Counted from the first letter of the stretch, positions 38,352 to 49,151 are shown. The stretch: DNA of 64,000 nt from Candidatus Micropelagos thuwalensis (GCF_000469155.1 NZ_AWXE01000001.1:186001-250000); one strand, 5' to 3'. The notes: generated by a model from the sequence alone, not told the origin. Numbers and translations are program-made.

Positions 38352-39980
38352 ATGGCGCGATTTATCTTTATCACCGGCGGCGTGGTTTCCTCACTCGGAA
38401 AAGGCCTGGCATCTGCGGCTCTTGGGGCATTGCTTCAAGCCCGAGGTTATTCTGTAAAGCTCCGGAAACTTGACCCTTATCTTAATGTTGATCCGGGTAC
38501 GATGAGTCCCTATCAGCACGGCGAGGTGTTTGTCACGGATGATGGCGCTGAGACAGATCTCGATCTCGGTCACTATGAACGCTTTACGGGCGTTCCAGCC
38601 AGCAAGGGTGATAACGTCACCACTGGACAGATTTACCAGCAGATTATCACCAGCGAACGCCGTGGCGATTATCTTGGCGGCACGGTGCAAGTTATTCCGC
38701 ATGTGACGGATGCGATTAAATCTTTTGTGCGCGCGGAAACGGATGATGTTGATTTTGTGCTTTGTGAAATTGGCGGCACGGTTGGCGATATTGAAGGCCT
38801 CCCGTTTTTTGAGGCCATTCGTCAGCTAGGGAATGATTTGCCGCGCAGTCATTGCATTTATATTCACCTGACACTCTTGCCTTATATTCCTGCGGCGGGT
38901 GAGATGAAAACCAAGCCGACACAACACTCGGTTAAAGAGTTACGCTCCATCGGTATTCAGCCGGATATTTTGTTGTGCCGGTGTGACCGCCCGATACCTG
39001 AAGGTGAGAAACGCAAAATTGCGCTGTTCTGTAATGTGCGCGAGAGCGCTGTCATTATGGCGCAGGATGTCGATACGATTTATGCCGTGCCTGAAGCATA
39101 TCATATGGAGGGGCTGGACACGGAGGTGCTGGAGTCTTTCGGCATGAGCGATGCGCCACTACCTGACCTTACACGCTGGCGGCGCGTGGTTGAGCCGGTG
39201 CGCGCTCCCGAAGGCGAGGTGAATATCGCCATTGTCGGCAAATACACGGAATTGAAAGACGCCTATAAGTCACTCACCGAAGCGCTACAACATGGCGGCA
39301 TTGCCAATCGTGTGCGGGTCAATTTTGAATGGCAGGATGCAGAGGTTTTTGAGCGCGAAGATGCCGCGGCTTATTTGGAAAAGGTGCACGGCATTTTGGT
39401 GCCAGGCGGTTTTGGTGAGCGCGGGTCGGAGGGCAAGATTGCCGCCGCAAATTTTGCCCGCACGCGCAATGTGCCATATTTTGGTATTTGCTTTGGTATG
39501 CAGATGGCGGTTTTGGAAGCTGCGCGGAATCTCGCCGGCATTAAGGATGCCAGTTCAACCGAGTTTGGCGTCAATGGAACGCCTCTGATTGGCTTGATGA
39601 CGGAATGGATGAAGGATGACCAGCTTGAGACCCGTGGCATTGATGTCGATATGGGCGGCACAATGCGGCTGGGTGCTTATCAGGCGAGACTTGCGGCGGG
39701 CAGTAAGGTCGCTGATATTTACGGCAGTGAGGTGATTTCCGAACGCCACCGCCACCGTTATGAAGTGAATATGGCATATCGTGATCAGCTTGAGGCGACG
39801 GGGCTGTCGTTTTCGGGTGTTTCGCCGGATGGACTGTTGCCGGAGATTGTCGAGTTTAAAGACCACCCGTGGTATATCGGCGTTCAGTATCACCCCGAAT
39901 TAAAATCGCGGCCTTTTGAGCCGCACCCGTTATTTTCGTCATTCATTGAGGCGGCGCTCAACCAGAGCAGACTTGTATAG
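38352..39980 (+). CDS. pyrG: CTP synthase
   Basis: This 542-residue enzyme aminates UTP to CTP. The N-terminal synthase part begins with [20 protein letters not shown]. The C-terminal glutamine amidotransferase has [11 protein letters not shown], the nucleophile in FGICFGMQ and the His-Glu pair in YHPELKS. From here the sequence looks GC-richer than the first 37 kb. Confidence 0.97.
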   Translation: MARFIFITGGVVSSLGKGLASAALGALLQARGYSVKLRKLDPYLNVDPGTMSPYQHGEVFVTDDGAETDLDLGHYERFTGVPASKGDNVTTGQIYQQIITSERRGDYLGGTVQVIPHVTDAIKSFVRAETDDVDFVLCEIGGTVGDIEGLPFFEAIRQLGNDLPRSHCIYIHLTLLPYIPAAGEMKTKPTQHSVKELRSIGIQPDILLCRCDRPIPEGEKRKIALFCNVRESAVIMAQDVDTIYAVPEAYHMEGLDTEVLESFGMSDAPLPDLTRWRRVVEPVRAPEGEVNIAIVGKYTELKDAYKSLTEALQHGGIANRVRVNFEWQDAEVFEREDAAAYLEKVHGILVPGGFGERGSEGKIAAANFARTRNVPYFGICFGMQMAVLEAARNLAGIKDASSTEFGVNGTPLIGLMTEWMKDDQLETRGIDVDMGGTMRLGAYQARLAAGSKVADIYGSEVISERHRHRYEVNMAYRDQLEATGLSFSGVSPDGLLPEIVEFKDHPWYIGVQYHPELKSRPFEPHPLFSSFIEAALNQSRLV

Positions 39981-39992
39981 GATATCTGCGTG

Positions 39993-40853
39993 ATGCAAAT
40001 GAAACTTGATAAATGGAATATCGCGATTGGGGACGGTGCGCCCTTGGTTGTGATGGCAGGGCTGAATGTGCTGGAGGATGAAGCGCTGGCGTTAGAGGTC
40101 TGTGCCGAGTTGAAATTTATCTGTGCCGATTTGGGCTTGCCGTATATTTTCAAGGCGAGTTTCGATAAAGCCAATCGCTCATCCGTGAGCAGTTATCGCG
40201 GGCCGGGAGAGGCGGACGGCCTTGCCATGCTCACCAAGGTCAAGGCCACGCATAATGTGCCGATTGTGACCGACCTGCACACGCCCGCGCAAGCCGAACC
40301 CGTGGCGGCGATTGCCGATGTGGTGCAACTGCCGGCTTTCTTGGTACGCCAGACGGATTTGGTCGTCGCGGCGGCAAAGGCCGTGGGCGCGCAACAAGGC
40401 TGGTTACATGTTAAGAAAGCGCAGTTTCTCGCCCCGTGGGATTGCGCGAATATCATCACCAAAGCGCGCGAGGTGTCGCCAGATGTGCAGATTATCCTGT
40501 GCGAGCGCGGCACGAGTTTTGGCTATAATAATCTGATTGTCGATATGCTCGGCATTGCCGAGATGAAAAAGCTCGGTGTGCCGGTGACGATGGATGCCAC
40601 CCATGCGGTTCAGCTTCCCGGTGCCGACCCGCGCACCGCCCATGCTCAGGGGGGGAGCGCGTCCACAGGCGGGCGGCGCGAAGGTGTGCCGGTGCTGGCG
40701 AAAGCAGCCGTGGCGGCGGGCGCGAATGGTGTGTTTCTTGAATTCCACCCCGAGCCGGATAGCGCGCTGTGCGACGCACCGAGTTGCTTGCCCCTCAGTG
40801 GCGCCCGCGACCTGCTCAGTCAGCTTAAGGTCTTGCACGAAGCGGTGAGTTAG
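39993..40853 (+). CDS. kdsA: 3-deoxy-8-phosphooctulonate synthase (KDO-8-phosphate synthase)
   Basis: This 286-residue aldolase condenses PEP and arabinose 5-phosphate for the Kdo sugar of LPS. KANRSSVSSYRGPG is the PEP-binding motif, CERGTSFGYNNLIVDM follows, and DATHAVQLPG and FLEFHPEPD complete the site. GTG 39990 and ATG 39999 are alternative starts; AGGA lies ten bases before ATG 39993. It is followed by an unusual 582-base gap, where eno would usually follow. Confidence 0.96.
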   Translation: MQMKLDKWNIAIGDGAPLVVMAGLNVLEDEALALEVCAELKFICADLGLPYIFKASFDKANRSSVSSYRGPGEADGLAMLTKVKATHNVPIVTDLHTPAQAEPVAAIADVVQLPAFLVRQTDLVVAAAKAVGAQQGWLHVKKAQFLAPWDCANIITKAREVSPDVQIILCERGTSFGYNNLIVDMLGIAEMKKLGVPVTMDATHAVQLPGADPRTAHAQGGSASTGGRREGVPVLAKAAVAAGANGVFLEFHPEPDSALCDAPSCLPLSGARDLLSQLKVLHEAVS

Positions 40854-41134
40854 CCGTAAAGTCTTCCCAAACACGCACCAAATAAGCGTGAGGGAAGAAT
40901 GGAAGATTTTTTTGTTTCTTGAAAGATAAGGAAACCATTGGGCTTGTCATCGACGTGCTGGAAGCCACATTCATAAGATCGATACTGTCCGGGCTTGGTG
41001 ATGCCCTCCGCCATTTGATAGCGCGACAGCCCGTTATAGACGCGTTAGAGCCAAAGATCTTCGCGAATATTCTCTGCATTTCCGGCGTTCATACTCTCTG
41101 GCGTGTTTTTTGATTTAGCGCTGCGCTTCTTCAT
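40850..41134 (-). pseudogene. Interrupted small reading frame (94 codons broken by one TAA)
   Basis: ATG 41134 has a good AGGAG seven bases upstream and opens a 29-codon frame that ends at TAA 41047-41045. The same frame then continues for 64 codons to a second TAA. The downstream part (RVYNGLSRYQMAEGITKPGQ and onward) has the composition of a real soluble protein. A single C-to-T change of CAA to TAA would explain the break. I do not recognise the protein. A 64-codon frame also exists on the opposite strand (40919-41113), so the coding strand is not certain. Confidence 0.3.
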
Positions 41135-41156
41135 GGCGCGGTCTCCTGTTCCTAAC

Positions 41157-41187
41157 AAAACCGACACCATCCAAAGAATGGTGTCGG
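41157..41187 (-). terminator. Intrinsic terminator downstream of queF
   Basis: CCGACACCAT and ATGGTGTCGG form a perfect ten-base-pair stem with a seven-base loop, followed on the minus strand by TTTTGTT. It would end transcription coming from queC-queE-queD-queF, or from the structured element between. The left arm of the 15-base inverted repeat begins in its last two bases. Confidence 0.75.
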
Positions 41188-41415
41188 GGTGCTAAGAACA
41201 ACCGAAACTGAGTACGGCAACGACGTATTCGGCATAGCCTTATTTCGTCGTCACCTCGACCTGAGTCATGGGTGAACGAGTTTTCCGCATATTCATAAAA
41301 AAAGGTTTAATGCTTGTCCCTGTTATCAGGTTTGCATTAAGCCGCATACGCAATACAAATTGCGGCTAAGATTAAAGGTGTTCTTAGCACCCCGCAGATG
41401 ACGTTCCGCATCTGC
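41161..41415 (-). ncRNA. Candidate structured RNA or palindromic element between queF and kdsA
   Basis: A perfect 15-base inverted repeat, GGGGTGCTAAGAACA (41186-41200) and its complement (41379-41393), encloses 178 bases. Each arm is directly bordered outside by a hairpin: 41161-41187 (a terminator on the minus strand) and 41394-41415 (GCAGATG/CATCTGC). Inside are further hairpins: 41220-41251 (ACGACG/CGTCGT), 41307-41340 (TTAATGC/GCATTAA with inner CCTG/CAGG) and 41341-41366 (GCCGCA/TGCGGC). This would make a closed multibranched RNA on the minus strand. I do not recognise a known family; tmRNA, RNase P, SRP RNA and 6S hallmarks were not found. A MITE-like DNA element is the alternative. 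Confidence 0.45.
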
Positions 41416-41435
41416 ATAACCAGCCTAGCAAAAAT

Positions 41436-41906
41436 TTAGCGTCCCGAATAGGAGGCGACGTCTTGATCGGGGATGTAGAGGTCGGCAGGGGGTTCGCCGG
41501 TCTGGTAAAACACATCAATCGGGATACCGCCACGCGGATACCAGTAGCCGCCAATCCTCAGCCAGCGGGGTTCCATGCATGCAATCAGGCGTTTTGCGAT
41601 TTCGATGGTGCAATCCTCATGAAACGCGCCATGGTTGCGAAAACTGCCCATAAAGAGCTTAAAACTTTTACTTTCGACCAAATATTTTTCCGGCACATAG
41701 TCGATAATCAGGCGTGCAAAATCCGGCTGGCCTGTTTTGGGGCAAATTGAGGTGAATTCCGGCACGGCAAATCGCGCAACATATAAGGTGTCGGGATGCG
41801 GGTTCGGCACACGCTCCAGCACCGCCTCATCGGGTGAGTTGGGCATGGGCGTTTGTTGCCCAAGCATGGTGCTGCCAGTTGTGTCGCTTCCCTGTTTAGT
41901 TGACAT
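41436..41906 (-). CDS. queF: NADPH-dependent 7-cyano-7-deazaguanine reductase
   Basis: This 156-residue T-fold enzyme reduces preQ0 to preQ1 in queuosine synthesis. It is the short unimodular type. The catalytic Cys55 and Asp62 lie in [13 protein letters not shown], and the NADPH motif ESKSFKLF follows. It is the last gene of a minus-strand operon with queC, queE and queD; its start overlaps queD by 11 bases. Confidence 0.95.
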   Translation of the reverse strand: MSTKQGSDTTGSTMLGQQTPMPNSPDEAVLERVPNPHPDTLYVARFAVPEFTSICPKTGQPDFARLIIDYVPEKYLVESKSFKLFMGSFRNHGAFHEDCTIEIAKRLIACMEPRWLRIGGYWYPRGGIPIDVFYQTGEPPADLYIPDQDVASYSGR

Positions 41907-42282
41907 GACGACTTCCCTGATAAAGGCAGGACTGACCGAGACTATCGCGGAAGACTTCCACCGCGCTCAAATCCGGCAGGTCGGGCATCAGATGTTCCCA
42001 CAGCCAGAGACAAATATTCTCCAGCGTCGGCGTTTCCAGACCGTCAATCTCGTTCAGCATGTGATGGTCAAGTTGCTGGCGCAGATGTTCCAAAATCGTG
42101 CCGAATTCAGCAAGGTCAACAATCTGTCCGGTTTTGTTGTCCGGCATGCCCGTCAGGGTTACGCGCACACGAAAGGAGTGACCATGTATCCGGCGGTTCG
42201 GATGACCGGGGTCGTAATTCTCGAGGCAGTGTGCCGCATCAAAACAAAATTCACGTGTCAGTTGCATTTTTTCCCCAAACAA
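41896..42282 (-). CDS. queD: 6-carboxytetrahydropterin synthase (QueD family)
   Basis: This 128-residue T-fold enzyme should turn dihydroneopterin triphosphate into 6-carboxytetrahydropterin for preQ0 synthesis. Zinc ligands are visible: His18 in FDAAH and His33/His35 in RIHGH. The catalytic cysteine that precedes HGH in E. coli QueD (C-x3-HGH) is replaced by Asn29 (NRRIHGH). A cysteine exists nearby at residue 19. The context between queE and queF supports a queuosine role, but the substitution makes the exact chemistry less certain. Confidence 0.85.
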   Translation of the reverse strand: MFGEKMQLTREFCFDAAHCLENYDPGHPNRRIHGHSFRVRVTLTGMPDNKTGQIVDLAEFGTILEHLRQQLDHHMLNEIDGLETPTLENICLWLWEHLMPDLPDLSAVEVFRDSLGQSCLYQGSRHVN

Positions 42283-42338
42283 AAAGGGTGTTCACGGCTT
42301 ATGCCCCATCCGTGCGAAATCGTCAATAAAGACAAATG

Positions 42339-42986
42339 CTAAGAAATGCCGATAATTTTATGCGTCTGCAAGCTCAACCGCCATTGCGGGTTTTGCAGGC
42401 AAAAAACAATGCTCGCCTGAATATTATGGTGATAGGCCCCTGGGTCTTCCACCTCCATGGGCTGAATAAAAAAATGCTCAAAATCATAGTCGGCAAATTC
42501 ATGGGGGGAGAGCGTTTCTTGCGGGTAAATGAATTTCAATTCATGCCCGCTATCTTGCACGAGAGGACTGTCCGGTTTGGGGCTGACACATACCCAGTCC
42601 AGATGGGCGGGCGCTATTTGTGTGCCATTGGTCTCGACACCTGTTTCAAAGCCATGCGCCTTGCACGCTTCCAGAAGTTTTGTATCCAGTTGAAGCAGTG
42701 GCTCACCACCCGTAAACACGACATAAGCATCAGCCAGCGCGTCTTTATCGGGCCAGAGCGCGGCGATTTTGTCCGCCAGTTCTTCGGCGGTGGAGAATTT
42801 GCCGCCATTCTCGCCATCCGTGCCGACGAAGTCTGTATCGCAAAAGGTGCAGGTCGCAGTGGCGCGATCAGTTTCAAGCCCAGACCAGAGATTGCATCCG
42901 GCAAAGCGGCAAAATACAGCTGGACGCCCGGATTGTGCGCCTTCGCCTTGCAAGGTGTAGTACATCTCTTTCACACTATAGGTCAT
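42339..42986 (-). CDS. queE: 7-carboxy-7-deazaguanine synthase
   Basis: This 215-residue radical-SAM enzyme makes the 7-deazaguanine ring. The iron-sulfur cysteines have the unusual spacing C-x14-C-x2-C (Cys31, Cys46, Cys49), which is known for one QueE subtype. The substrate and SAM motifs [11 protein letters not shown] and VETNGT are intact. It overlaps queC by 11 bases; 56 bases separate it from queD. Confidence 0.95.
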   Translation of the reverse strand: MTYSVKEMYYTLQGEGAQSGRPAVFCRFAGCNLWSGLETDRATATCTFCDTDFVGTDGENGGKFSTAEELADKIAALWPDKDALADAYVVFTGGEPLLQLDTKLLEACKAHGFETGVETNGTQIAPAHLDWVCVSPKPDSPLVQDSGHELKFIYPQETLSPHEFADYDFEHFFIQPMEVEDPGAYHHNIQASIVFCLQNPQWRLSLQTHKIIGIS

Positions 42987-43698
42987 GCGATACCTTTTTT
43001 TGGGCTACCCATTGCGCGTACCCCTTGGATCGAAGCTCGCAGGCCGGGCAGTCATTACAGCCATAGCCCCATTCATGACGGGTGGTGCGATCACCGCGAT
43101 AACAGCTATGTGTGGCTTCGCGAATGAGGTCAATTAACATATCACCCCCTAATGTTTCTGTCATAGCCCATGTCGCGGCTTTGTCGAGATACATAAGCGG
43201 CGTTTCAATCTCAATGGGGGCGTCCATGCCTGCCGATATGGCTTTGGCGAGATGGTCAAGCGTATCCCGGCGGCAATCGGGATAGCCGGAGTAATCTGTC
43301 TCGCACATGCCACCAACCAGAACCGACAAGCCACGACGGTAAGCAATAGCCGCCGCATAAGTTAGGAAAAGAAGATTCCGCCCCGGCACGAAAGTCGAAG
43401 GCAAGCCATTGTCCAGAACCCGGATTTCTCCGTCGCCTGTCAGCGCCGTGCCGCCAATATCCGCTAAGGCAGGCAAGGCAAGCACATGGTCATCGCCCAG
43501 CTTTTCCGCCCAATCAGGAAAGGCGGCGCGTATTTGTGCCAGCACATCCAGCCGGCAATCCAATTCAACGCGGTGCGTTTGCCCATAATCAAATCCGACA
43601 GTCTCCACATGGCTATAGGTCGCCAGCGCATGCGCCAGACATACTGTGGAATCCTGCCCACCCGAAAACAGTACCAATGCAGTTCGAGAATCTGTCAT
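42976..43698 (-). CDS. queC: 7-cyano-7-deazaguanine synthase
   Basis: This 240-residue ATP-dependent enzyme converts carboxydeazaguanine to preQ0. The PP-loop is LFSGGQDST at the N-terminus. The C-terminal zinc site shows four cysteines in HSCYRGD and [13 protein letters not shown]. It is first in the que operon and diverges from eno. I found no preQ1 riboswitch in the short gap upstream. Confidence 0.96.
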   Translation of the reverse strand: MTDSRTALVLFSGGQDSTVCLAHALATYSHVETVGFDYGQTHRVELDCRLDVLAQIRAAFPDWAEKLGDDHVLALPALADIGGTALTGDGEIRVLDNGLPSTFVPGRNLLFLTYAAAIAYRRGLSVLVGGMCETDYSGYPDCRRDTLDHLAKAISAGMDAPIEIETPLMYLDKAATWAMTETLGGDMLIDLIREATHSCYRGDRTTRHEWGYGCNDCPACELRSKGYAQWVAQKKVSHDL

Positions 43699-43762
43699 GC
43701 TTCATTACTAACAGTGAAGTGTAGCAGGTCAATAACTCTGGATATATTTGCAAATTTTTTAA

Positions 43763-45064
<1,302 letters not shown>

Positions 45065-45104
45065 CACTTTTTTAAGCACCGAATCAGTTTCACCTTGACC
45101 GGAT

Positions 45105-45121
45105 GAATCACTTTGTGATTC
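45105..45121 (+). other. Hairpin just upstream of ftsB
   Basis: GAATCAC and GTGATTC form a perfect seven-base-pair stem with a TTT loop, 12 bases before the ftsB ATG at 45134. No run of T follows, so it is not a typical terminator. It could shield eno mRNA or influence ftsB translation; neither is shown. Confidence 0.35.
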
Positions 45122-45133
45122 TCTGTGGACATC

Positions 45134-45487
45134 ATGATGATTCGTTTTTCAACATCTCCGGTGACACCCTATACAGTCGGACGCAAACCTCTGCGCTTGC
45201 GATTTCTGATTATGCCGTTTTGTCTGGCGCTGTTAGGCAGTTATCTCACCTATCATGCTTTGCAGGGTGAGCGCGGCTATTTTGCCTGGGGCGCGTTGAG
45301 TGAGAAACGAGCCGATAAAGATAAGGAATTGTTGGCGCTTCAATCTGCCAATGCCGAATTACTCGCCCGCATTGGTTTACTTTCAGGCCCAAATCCTGAT
45401 CCGGATTATCTGGATGAGCGTGTCCGCGATGTGCTTGGCTTTTCTGCGGCAGGTGAAACGGTAATTTTGTTACCATCAGCCGATTAA
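45134..45487 (+). CDS. ftsB: Septum formation initiator (FtsB/DivIC family)
   Basis: This protein of about 117 residues has an N-terminal cytoplasmic stretch rich in basic residues, one membrane helix (around FLIMPFCLALLGSYLTY) and a periplasmic coiled coil ending in DYLDERVRDVLGF. It belongs to the divisome complex with FtsL and FtsQ. The start could be GTG 45125, ATG 45134 or ATG 45137. It follows eno, as in many proteobacteria. In this class pdhA usually follows, but here lipA does. Confidence 0.88.
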   Translation: MMIRFSTSPVTPYTVGRKPLRLRFLIMPFCLALLGSYLTYHALQGERGYFAWGALSEKRADKDKELLALQSANAELLARIGLLSGPNPDPDYLDERVRDVLGFSAAGETVILLPSAD

Positions 45488-45525
45488 TCTTAAAATTCCT
45501 GAGAAATTGATATATATAAACGTCT

Positions 45526-46497
45526 ATGACAGTGATTATAGACAATCTCTCGCCTGACAAACGTCCCCGCCATCCGGAAAAGGCCAATCGTCCAGATACG
45601 GAAGTTTTACGCAAGCCTTCCTGGATACGTGCCAAGGCACCCGGCGCTGGGCCAGATGCCGAGATTTATGCAGAAACCAAGAAAATTATTCAAGATAACA
45701 ATCTTGTGACGGTGTGCGAAGAAGCCGCCTGTCCCAATATTGGCGAATGCTGGTCACAGCGCCACGCCACCATGATGATTATGGGTGAGATTTGCACCCG
45801 TGCCTGCGCTTTTTGTAATGTAAGTACTGGCCTGCCGCTTGCGTTGGATGCTGATGAGCCAGCGCGTGTGGCTGATGCTGTTGCCAAGCTTGGCTTACGT
45901 CATATCGTAATTACCTCGGTTGACCGCGACGACCTCGATGATGGCGGCGCGCAGCATTTTGCCGATACGATTTATGCCATTCGCGCCACCTCGCCGGAGA
46001 CAAGTATTGAAATTCTGACTCCTGATTTTCTAAGAAAAGAAGGCGCATTGGAAATTGTTATCGAGGCGCGGCCTGATGTTTTCAATCATAATCTTGAGAC
46101 CACGCCGCGGCTTTATCTGAATATTCGTCCCGGGGCACGTTATTTCCATTCCATGCGTCTGTTACAGCGCGTAAAAGAGATTGATCCGACGATTTTTACC
46201 AAATCCGGCATTATGGTTGGGCTTGGCGAAAGCCGGGAGGAAGTTATGCAGGTGATGGACGATATGCGATCTGCTGACATTGATTTCATCACGATTGGGC
46301 AATATCTTCAGCCGACTCGTAAACATGCGCCGATAGATCGGTTTGTTACGCCGGAGGAATTTGAGTCCTATGCGACAATGGCTCGGGCCAAAGGGTTCTT
46401 AATGGTCTCAGCCACGCCGCTCACGCGATCCTCGCATCATGCTGATGAGGATTTTGCCAAGCTTAAAGCGGCCAGAGAGGCGCAACAGGCGCGATAG
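45526..46497 (+). CDS. lipA: Lipoyl synthase
   Basis: This 323-residue radical-SAM enzyme inserts two sulfurs into octanoyl chains on lipoyl proteins. The auxiliary cluster motif is [12 protein letters not shown] and the radical-SAM motif CTRACAFC. The C-terminal RSSHHADED supplies the serine ligand. Its targets include pyruvate dehydrogenase E2, whose genes would often stand just upstream but are absent here. Confidence 0.97.
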   Translation: MTVIIDNLSPDKRPRHPEKANRPDTEVLRKPSWIRAKAPGAGPDAEIYAETKKIIQDNNLVTVCEEAACPNIGECWSQRHATMMIMGEICTRACAFCNVSTGLPLALDADEPARVADAVAKLGLRHIVITSVDRDDLDDGGAQHFADTIYAIRATSPETSIEILTPDFLRKEGALEIVIEARPDVFNHNLETTPRLYLNIRPGARYFHSMRLLQRVKEIDPTIFTKSGIMVGLGESREEVMQVMDDMRSADIDFITIGQYLQPTRKHAPIDRFVTPEEFESYATMARAKGFLMVSATPLTRSSHHADEDFAKLKAAREAQQAR

Positions 46498-46502
46498 TCA
46501 GT

Positions 46503-46952
46503 TTGACAGAAGCTGTTTCACTTATCCGGCATAGTCCTTTTTCCGCACAGCAAATGTATGACCTTGTGTGCGACGTGGATAATTACAGCAAATTCGTACC
46601 TTATTGTACCGCGTCACGGGTGATATCCGTCACTGAGGCGGCAGAAGGCCAGTCTGTTATGCTCGCTGATTTGCGTGTTGCCTATAAAATGCTGCGAGAA
46701 ACTTATACCAGCGAGATAAAGATGGATGCGGCGGCGCACTCTCTTCTTGTTACTCAAGCCAATGGGCCGTTTCGCAAATTGGATAATCGATGGACTTTCA
46801 CTGATACGTCAGAAGGCTCGGATATTCACTTTTATCTGGATTTTGAGTTCGGTATGCCGTTATTGCGGCAAATTATTCAGCCAATGATGGGGCGCGTCGT
46901 CGAAAAATTTGTCTCAGCTTTCGAAGAACGTGCGCTAGATATATACAGCTAG
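46503..46952 (+). CDS. COQ10/RatA-like START-domain protein
   Basis: This 149-residue protein matches the COQ10/polyketide cyclase family, beginning RHSPFSAQQMYDLVCDVDNY. Members bind ubiquinone or its precursors; in E. coli the homologue is called RatA. The start is TTG 46503 because no ATG occurs before the conserved region. It lies five bases after lipA and commonly follows lipA in alphaproteobacteria, so a role in ubiquinone function is likely. Confidence 0.85.
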   Translation: MTEAVSLIRHSPFSAQQMYDLVCDVDNYSKFVPYCTASRVISVTEAAEGQSVMLADLRVAYKMLRETYTSEIKMDAAAHSLLVTQANGPFRKLDNRWTFTDTSEGSDIHFYLDFEFGMPLLRQIIQPMMGRVVEKFVSAFEERALDIYS

Positions 46953-46961
46953 AAAAATTAG

Positions 46962-47453
46962 CTAATTCAACCGTTTAACAAGCATGTCAATGGCGTGTTC
47001 AACGGTTGCCATGCGGACATTGTGTCGCCCGATATATCCGAAATGCTGGCAATCATAGGCTGTTTCATTTTTATAGTGCGTAGCGAAATGTACCGTTCCG
47101 ACGGGTTTGTCCGCTGTGCCACCCCCCGGGCCGGCAATGCCCGAGACAGCAACACTGATGCTTGCACCACTAATTATAACGGCGCCTTCTGCCATGGCCC
47201 TGACAACCTCTTCACTCACCGCGCCCTTATCCCTTAATATATCTGTCGGAACGCCCAGAATTGCGTGCTTGGCTTTATTGGCATAGGTAACGTAGCTTTG
47301 ATGTAGCGATGCGGAAGAGCCTGGGATTTCAGTTAAAAGTGCGGAAATCATGCCGCCTGTGCATGACTCAGCTGTGGTAAGGGTAATATCAAGGCGTTTG
47401 CAAGTGTCCAGCAAATCACTTGTTTTGTCGATAAGAGCCGTTTTGAACATCAT
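46962..47453 (-). CDS. cinA: CinA C-terminal-domain protein (nicotinamide-nucleotide amidase)
   Basis: This 163-residue protein has only the C-terminal CinA domain (PncC), which deamidates NMN to nicotinate mononucleotide. [20 protein letters not shown] and [19 protein letters not shown] are the family motifs. The larger MoCF-like N-terminal domain is absent, as is common. It starts directly after the pgpA stop. Confidence 0.93.
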   Translation of the reverse strand: MMFKTALIDKTSDLLDTCKRLDITLTTAESCTGGMISALLTEIPGSSASLHQSYVTYANKAKHAILGVPTDILRDKGAVSEEVVRAMAEGAVIISGASISVAVSGIAGPGGGTADKPVGTVHFATHYKNETAYDCQHFGYIGRHNVRMATVEHAIDMLVKRLN

Positions 47454-47948
47454 TTATCCGTATATTTGAATGAAAAATAAAAGAATACCCGCAATAAGGC
47501 CTGCTGCCATATCATCAATCATGATGCCGTATGCGCCTGAAAAACGCTTTTCCAGCCATGAAACAGGCCAGGGTTTGGCAATATCGAAAAAACGGAACAA
47601 GACAAAGCCAAAAAACACGCTCATTAAGCTCATCTCAGCAAAAGCAAGCGTAAGGCTCAGGCCGGCGGCTTCATCAATCACAATCATGGATGGGTCATTA
47701 TCTTGACCTTCAACTGCTGTTAGCCATTCCTGACAAGCCCACATGCCACCAAAAAATAAAGCAATGCTTAAACAAACTAGATATAAAGCACTGTAATTAA
47801 ATAATATATATGAGATTAAAGGCAGGGCGGCAAGACTCCCCCATGTGCCGGATGCTGGTGAGATAAAGCCGCTTCCACCAAAGCTAGCCAGTAACGTAAC
47901 GGGCGAGAATACTGAGAGTTGTTCCGGCGGGGTATGAAGTTTGAGCAT
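47454..47948 (-). CDS. pgpA: Phosphatidylglycerophosphatase A
   Basis: This 164-residue inner-membrane phosphatase makes phosphatidylglycerol. The N-terminal GFISPASGTWGSLAALPL, the acidic VIDEAAGLSL and the C-terminal MIDDMAAGLIAGILL are the PgpA motifs, with several membrane helices. It lies nine bases after ispDF and abuts cinA, so the three are probably one operon. Confidence 0.93.
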   Translation of the reverse strand: MLKLHTPPEQLSVFSPVTLLASFGGSGFISPASGTWGSLAALPLISYILFNYSALYLVCLSIALFFGGMWACQEWLTAVEGQDNDPSMIVIDEAAGLSLTLAFAEMSLMSVFFGFVLFRFFDIAKPWPVSWLEKRFSGAYGIMIDDMAAGLIAGILLFFIQIYG

Positions 47949-47957
47949 ATAATTTCC

Positions 47958-49151
47958 TTACAACCCTGTGGGAAGAGCAATAGAAGTTACGGCTTGGGCC
48001 GCAATACCTTCTGAACGGCCTGTAAAACCCATTTTTTCAGTAGTTGTAGCTTTAACACTGATCCGGTTTTCAGGCATATCCAATATTGTAGCGAGGCGGT
48101 GAACCATTTTTTCACGGTAGGGACTTATTTTTGGGCTTTCACAGATTATTGTCAGGTCGATATTAACAATATGCGCTCTTTGTTTAGTGGTTAGATTGGC
48201 CGCATATTTGAGGAAGTCCTCTGAATTTCGATTTTTGTTTCCAGCTTCTGACATTGGAAAATGCTCCCCGATATCCCCTGCTGCCAAAGCGCCCATGAGC
48301 GCATCGGTGAGGGCATGAAGAGCTACATCGGCATCTGAATGCCCCTCTAACGACCGGTCATGAGGGATATTTACCCCACACAGCATGACATGGTCGCCAT
48401 TGGTGAAGCGATGGGCGTCAAATCCTGAGCCAGTTCTGTATTCAAGGGTTTCCATCAGGTCACTTTCAACTGTCAGCTTGATATTCCTCTCGTCACCGTC
48501 AACGCTTACCACTTCAATACCGAAATGCTCAACAAGAGATGCGTCATCTGTGAACAAATCCTTTATTTTTGTGGCTTTCTCATGGGCTTCTAAGAGTGTG
48601 GCATAGTCGAAGCCTTGTGGCGTTTGCACGCGTTTAAGACGGTCACGCGGGAGGGTTTGAGATGATTGATCCTTATGAAACAACTTCACCGTATCTGTGA
48701 GAGGTAAAACTGGAATAACCGAGGGCGAGGTTTCGAGGGCAGCGAGTATTCTGGAGATCAAATCTTCAGATAGATAAGGTCGTGCCGCGTCATGAACAAG
48801 AATACACTTCGGGTTTATGTCCTTTAATGCTTTCAAACCTTCAAAAACAGATATTTGTCTTTCTAACCCCCCGAAAACAGGTGGCAGGCATTTCGTAATA
48901 CCTTGTGAGGCTGCGATATATAAATCTGCATCATCAGGATGAATAACGGTCTGGATATGGCTGATAAGATGATGATTTTCAAAAGCCTTCAAAGTGTGCT
49001 GCAACACCGGCTCGCCATTGAGGGGCTGATATTGTTTTGGCAAAGCTGATACCGGTTTAATCGCTGTATCGCTATCAGAGGCAGAAAAGCGATGCCCCCG
49101 ACCTGCGGCAACAATAAGCGCTATATTTTTATTTTCGGAACCTTGCGACAT
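47958..49151 (-). CDS. ispDF: Bifunctional IspD/IspF isoprenoid enzyme
   Basis: This 397-residue fusion carries the MEP-pathway cytidylyltransferase (about residues 1-230, beginning NIALIVAAGRGHRF) and the 2,4-cyclodiphosphate synthase (about 240-397, with GSGFDAHRF and LEGHSDADVALHALTDA). The fusion is common in alphaproteobacteria. The two activities bracket IspE and belong to the same pathway as dxr in this window. Confidence 0.96.
   Translation of the reverse strand: MSQGSENKNIALIVAAGRGHRFSASDSDTAIKPVSALPKQYQPLNGEPVLQHTLKAFENHHLISHIQTVIHPDDADLYIAASQGITKCLPPVFGGLERQISVFEGLKALKDINPKCILVHDAARPYLSEDLISRILAALETSPSVIPVLPLTDTVKLFHKDQSSQTLPRDRLKRVQTPQGFDYATLLEAHEKATKIKDLFTDDASLVEHFGIEVVSVDGDERNIKLTVESDLMETLEYRTGSGFDAHRFTNGDHVMLCGVNIPHDRSLEGHSDADVALHALTDALMGALAAGDIGEHFPMSEAGNKNRNSEDFLKYAANLTTKQRAHIVNIDLTIICESPKISPYREKMVHRLATILDMPENRISVKATTTEKMGFTGRSEGIAAQAVTSIALPTGL

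Noticed and set aside
40919-41113. Plus-strand 64-codon frame after kdsA
   Set aside because: It has no ribosome-binding site and lies opposite a better-initiated minus-strand frame; its composition alone is not enough to call a gene.
41161-41415. tmRNA, RNase P RNA, SRP RNA or 6S RNA in the structured gap
   Set aside because: There is no T-arm or CCA acceptor for tmRNA, no P4-type conserved core for RNase P, no GGAAGGAAGCA-type loop for SRP RNA, and the fold is multibranched where 6S is one long hairpin.
42336-43127. 263-codon plus-strand frame opposite queE and queC
   Set aside because: It is antisense to two clearly recognised que genes and shows no known motif; the length reflects the GC-rich codon pattern of the opposite strand.
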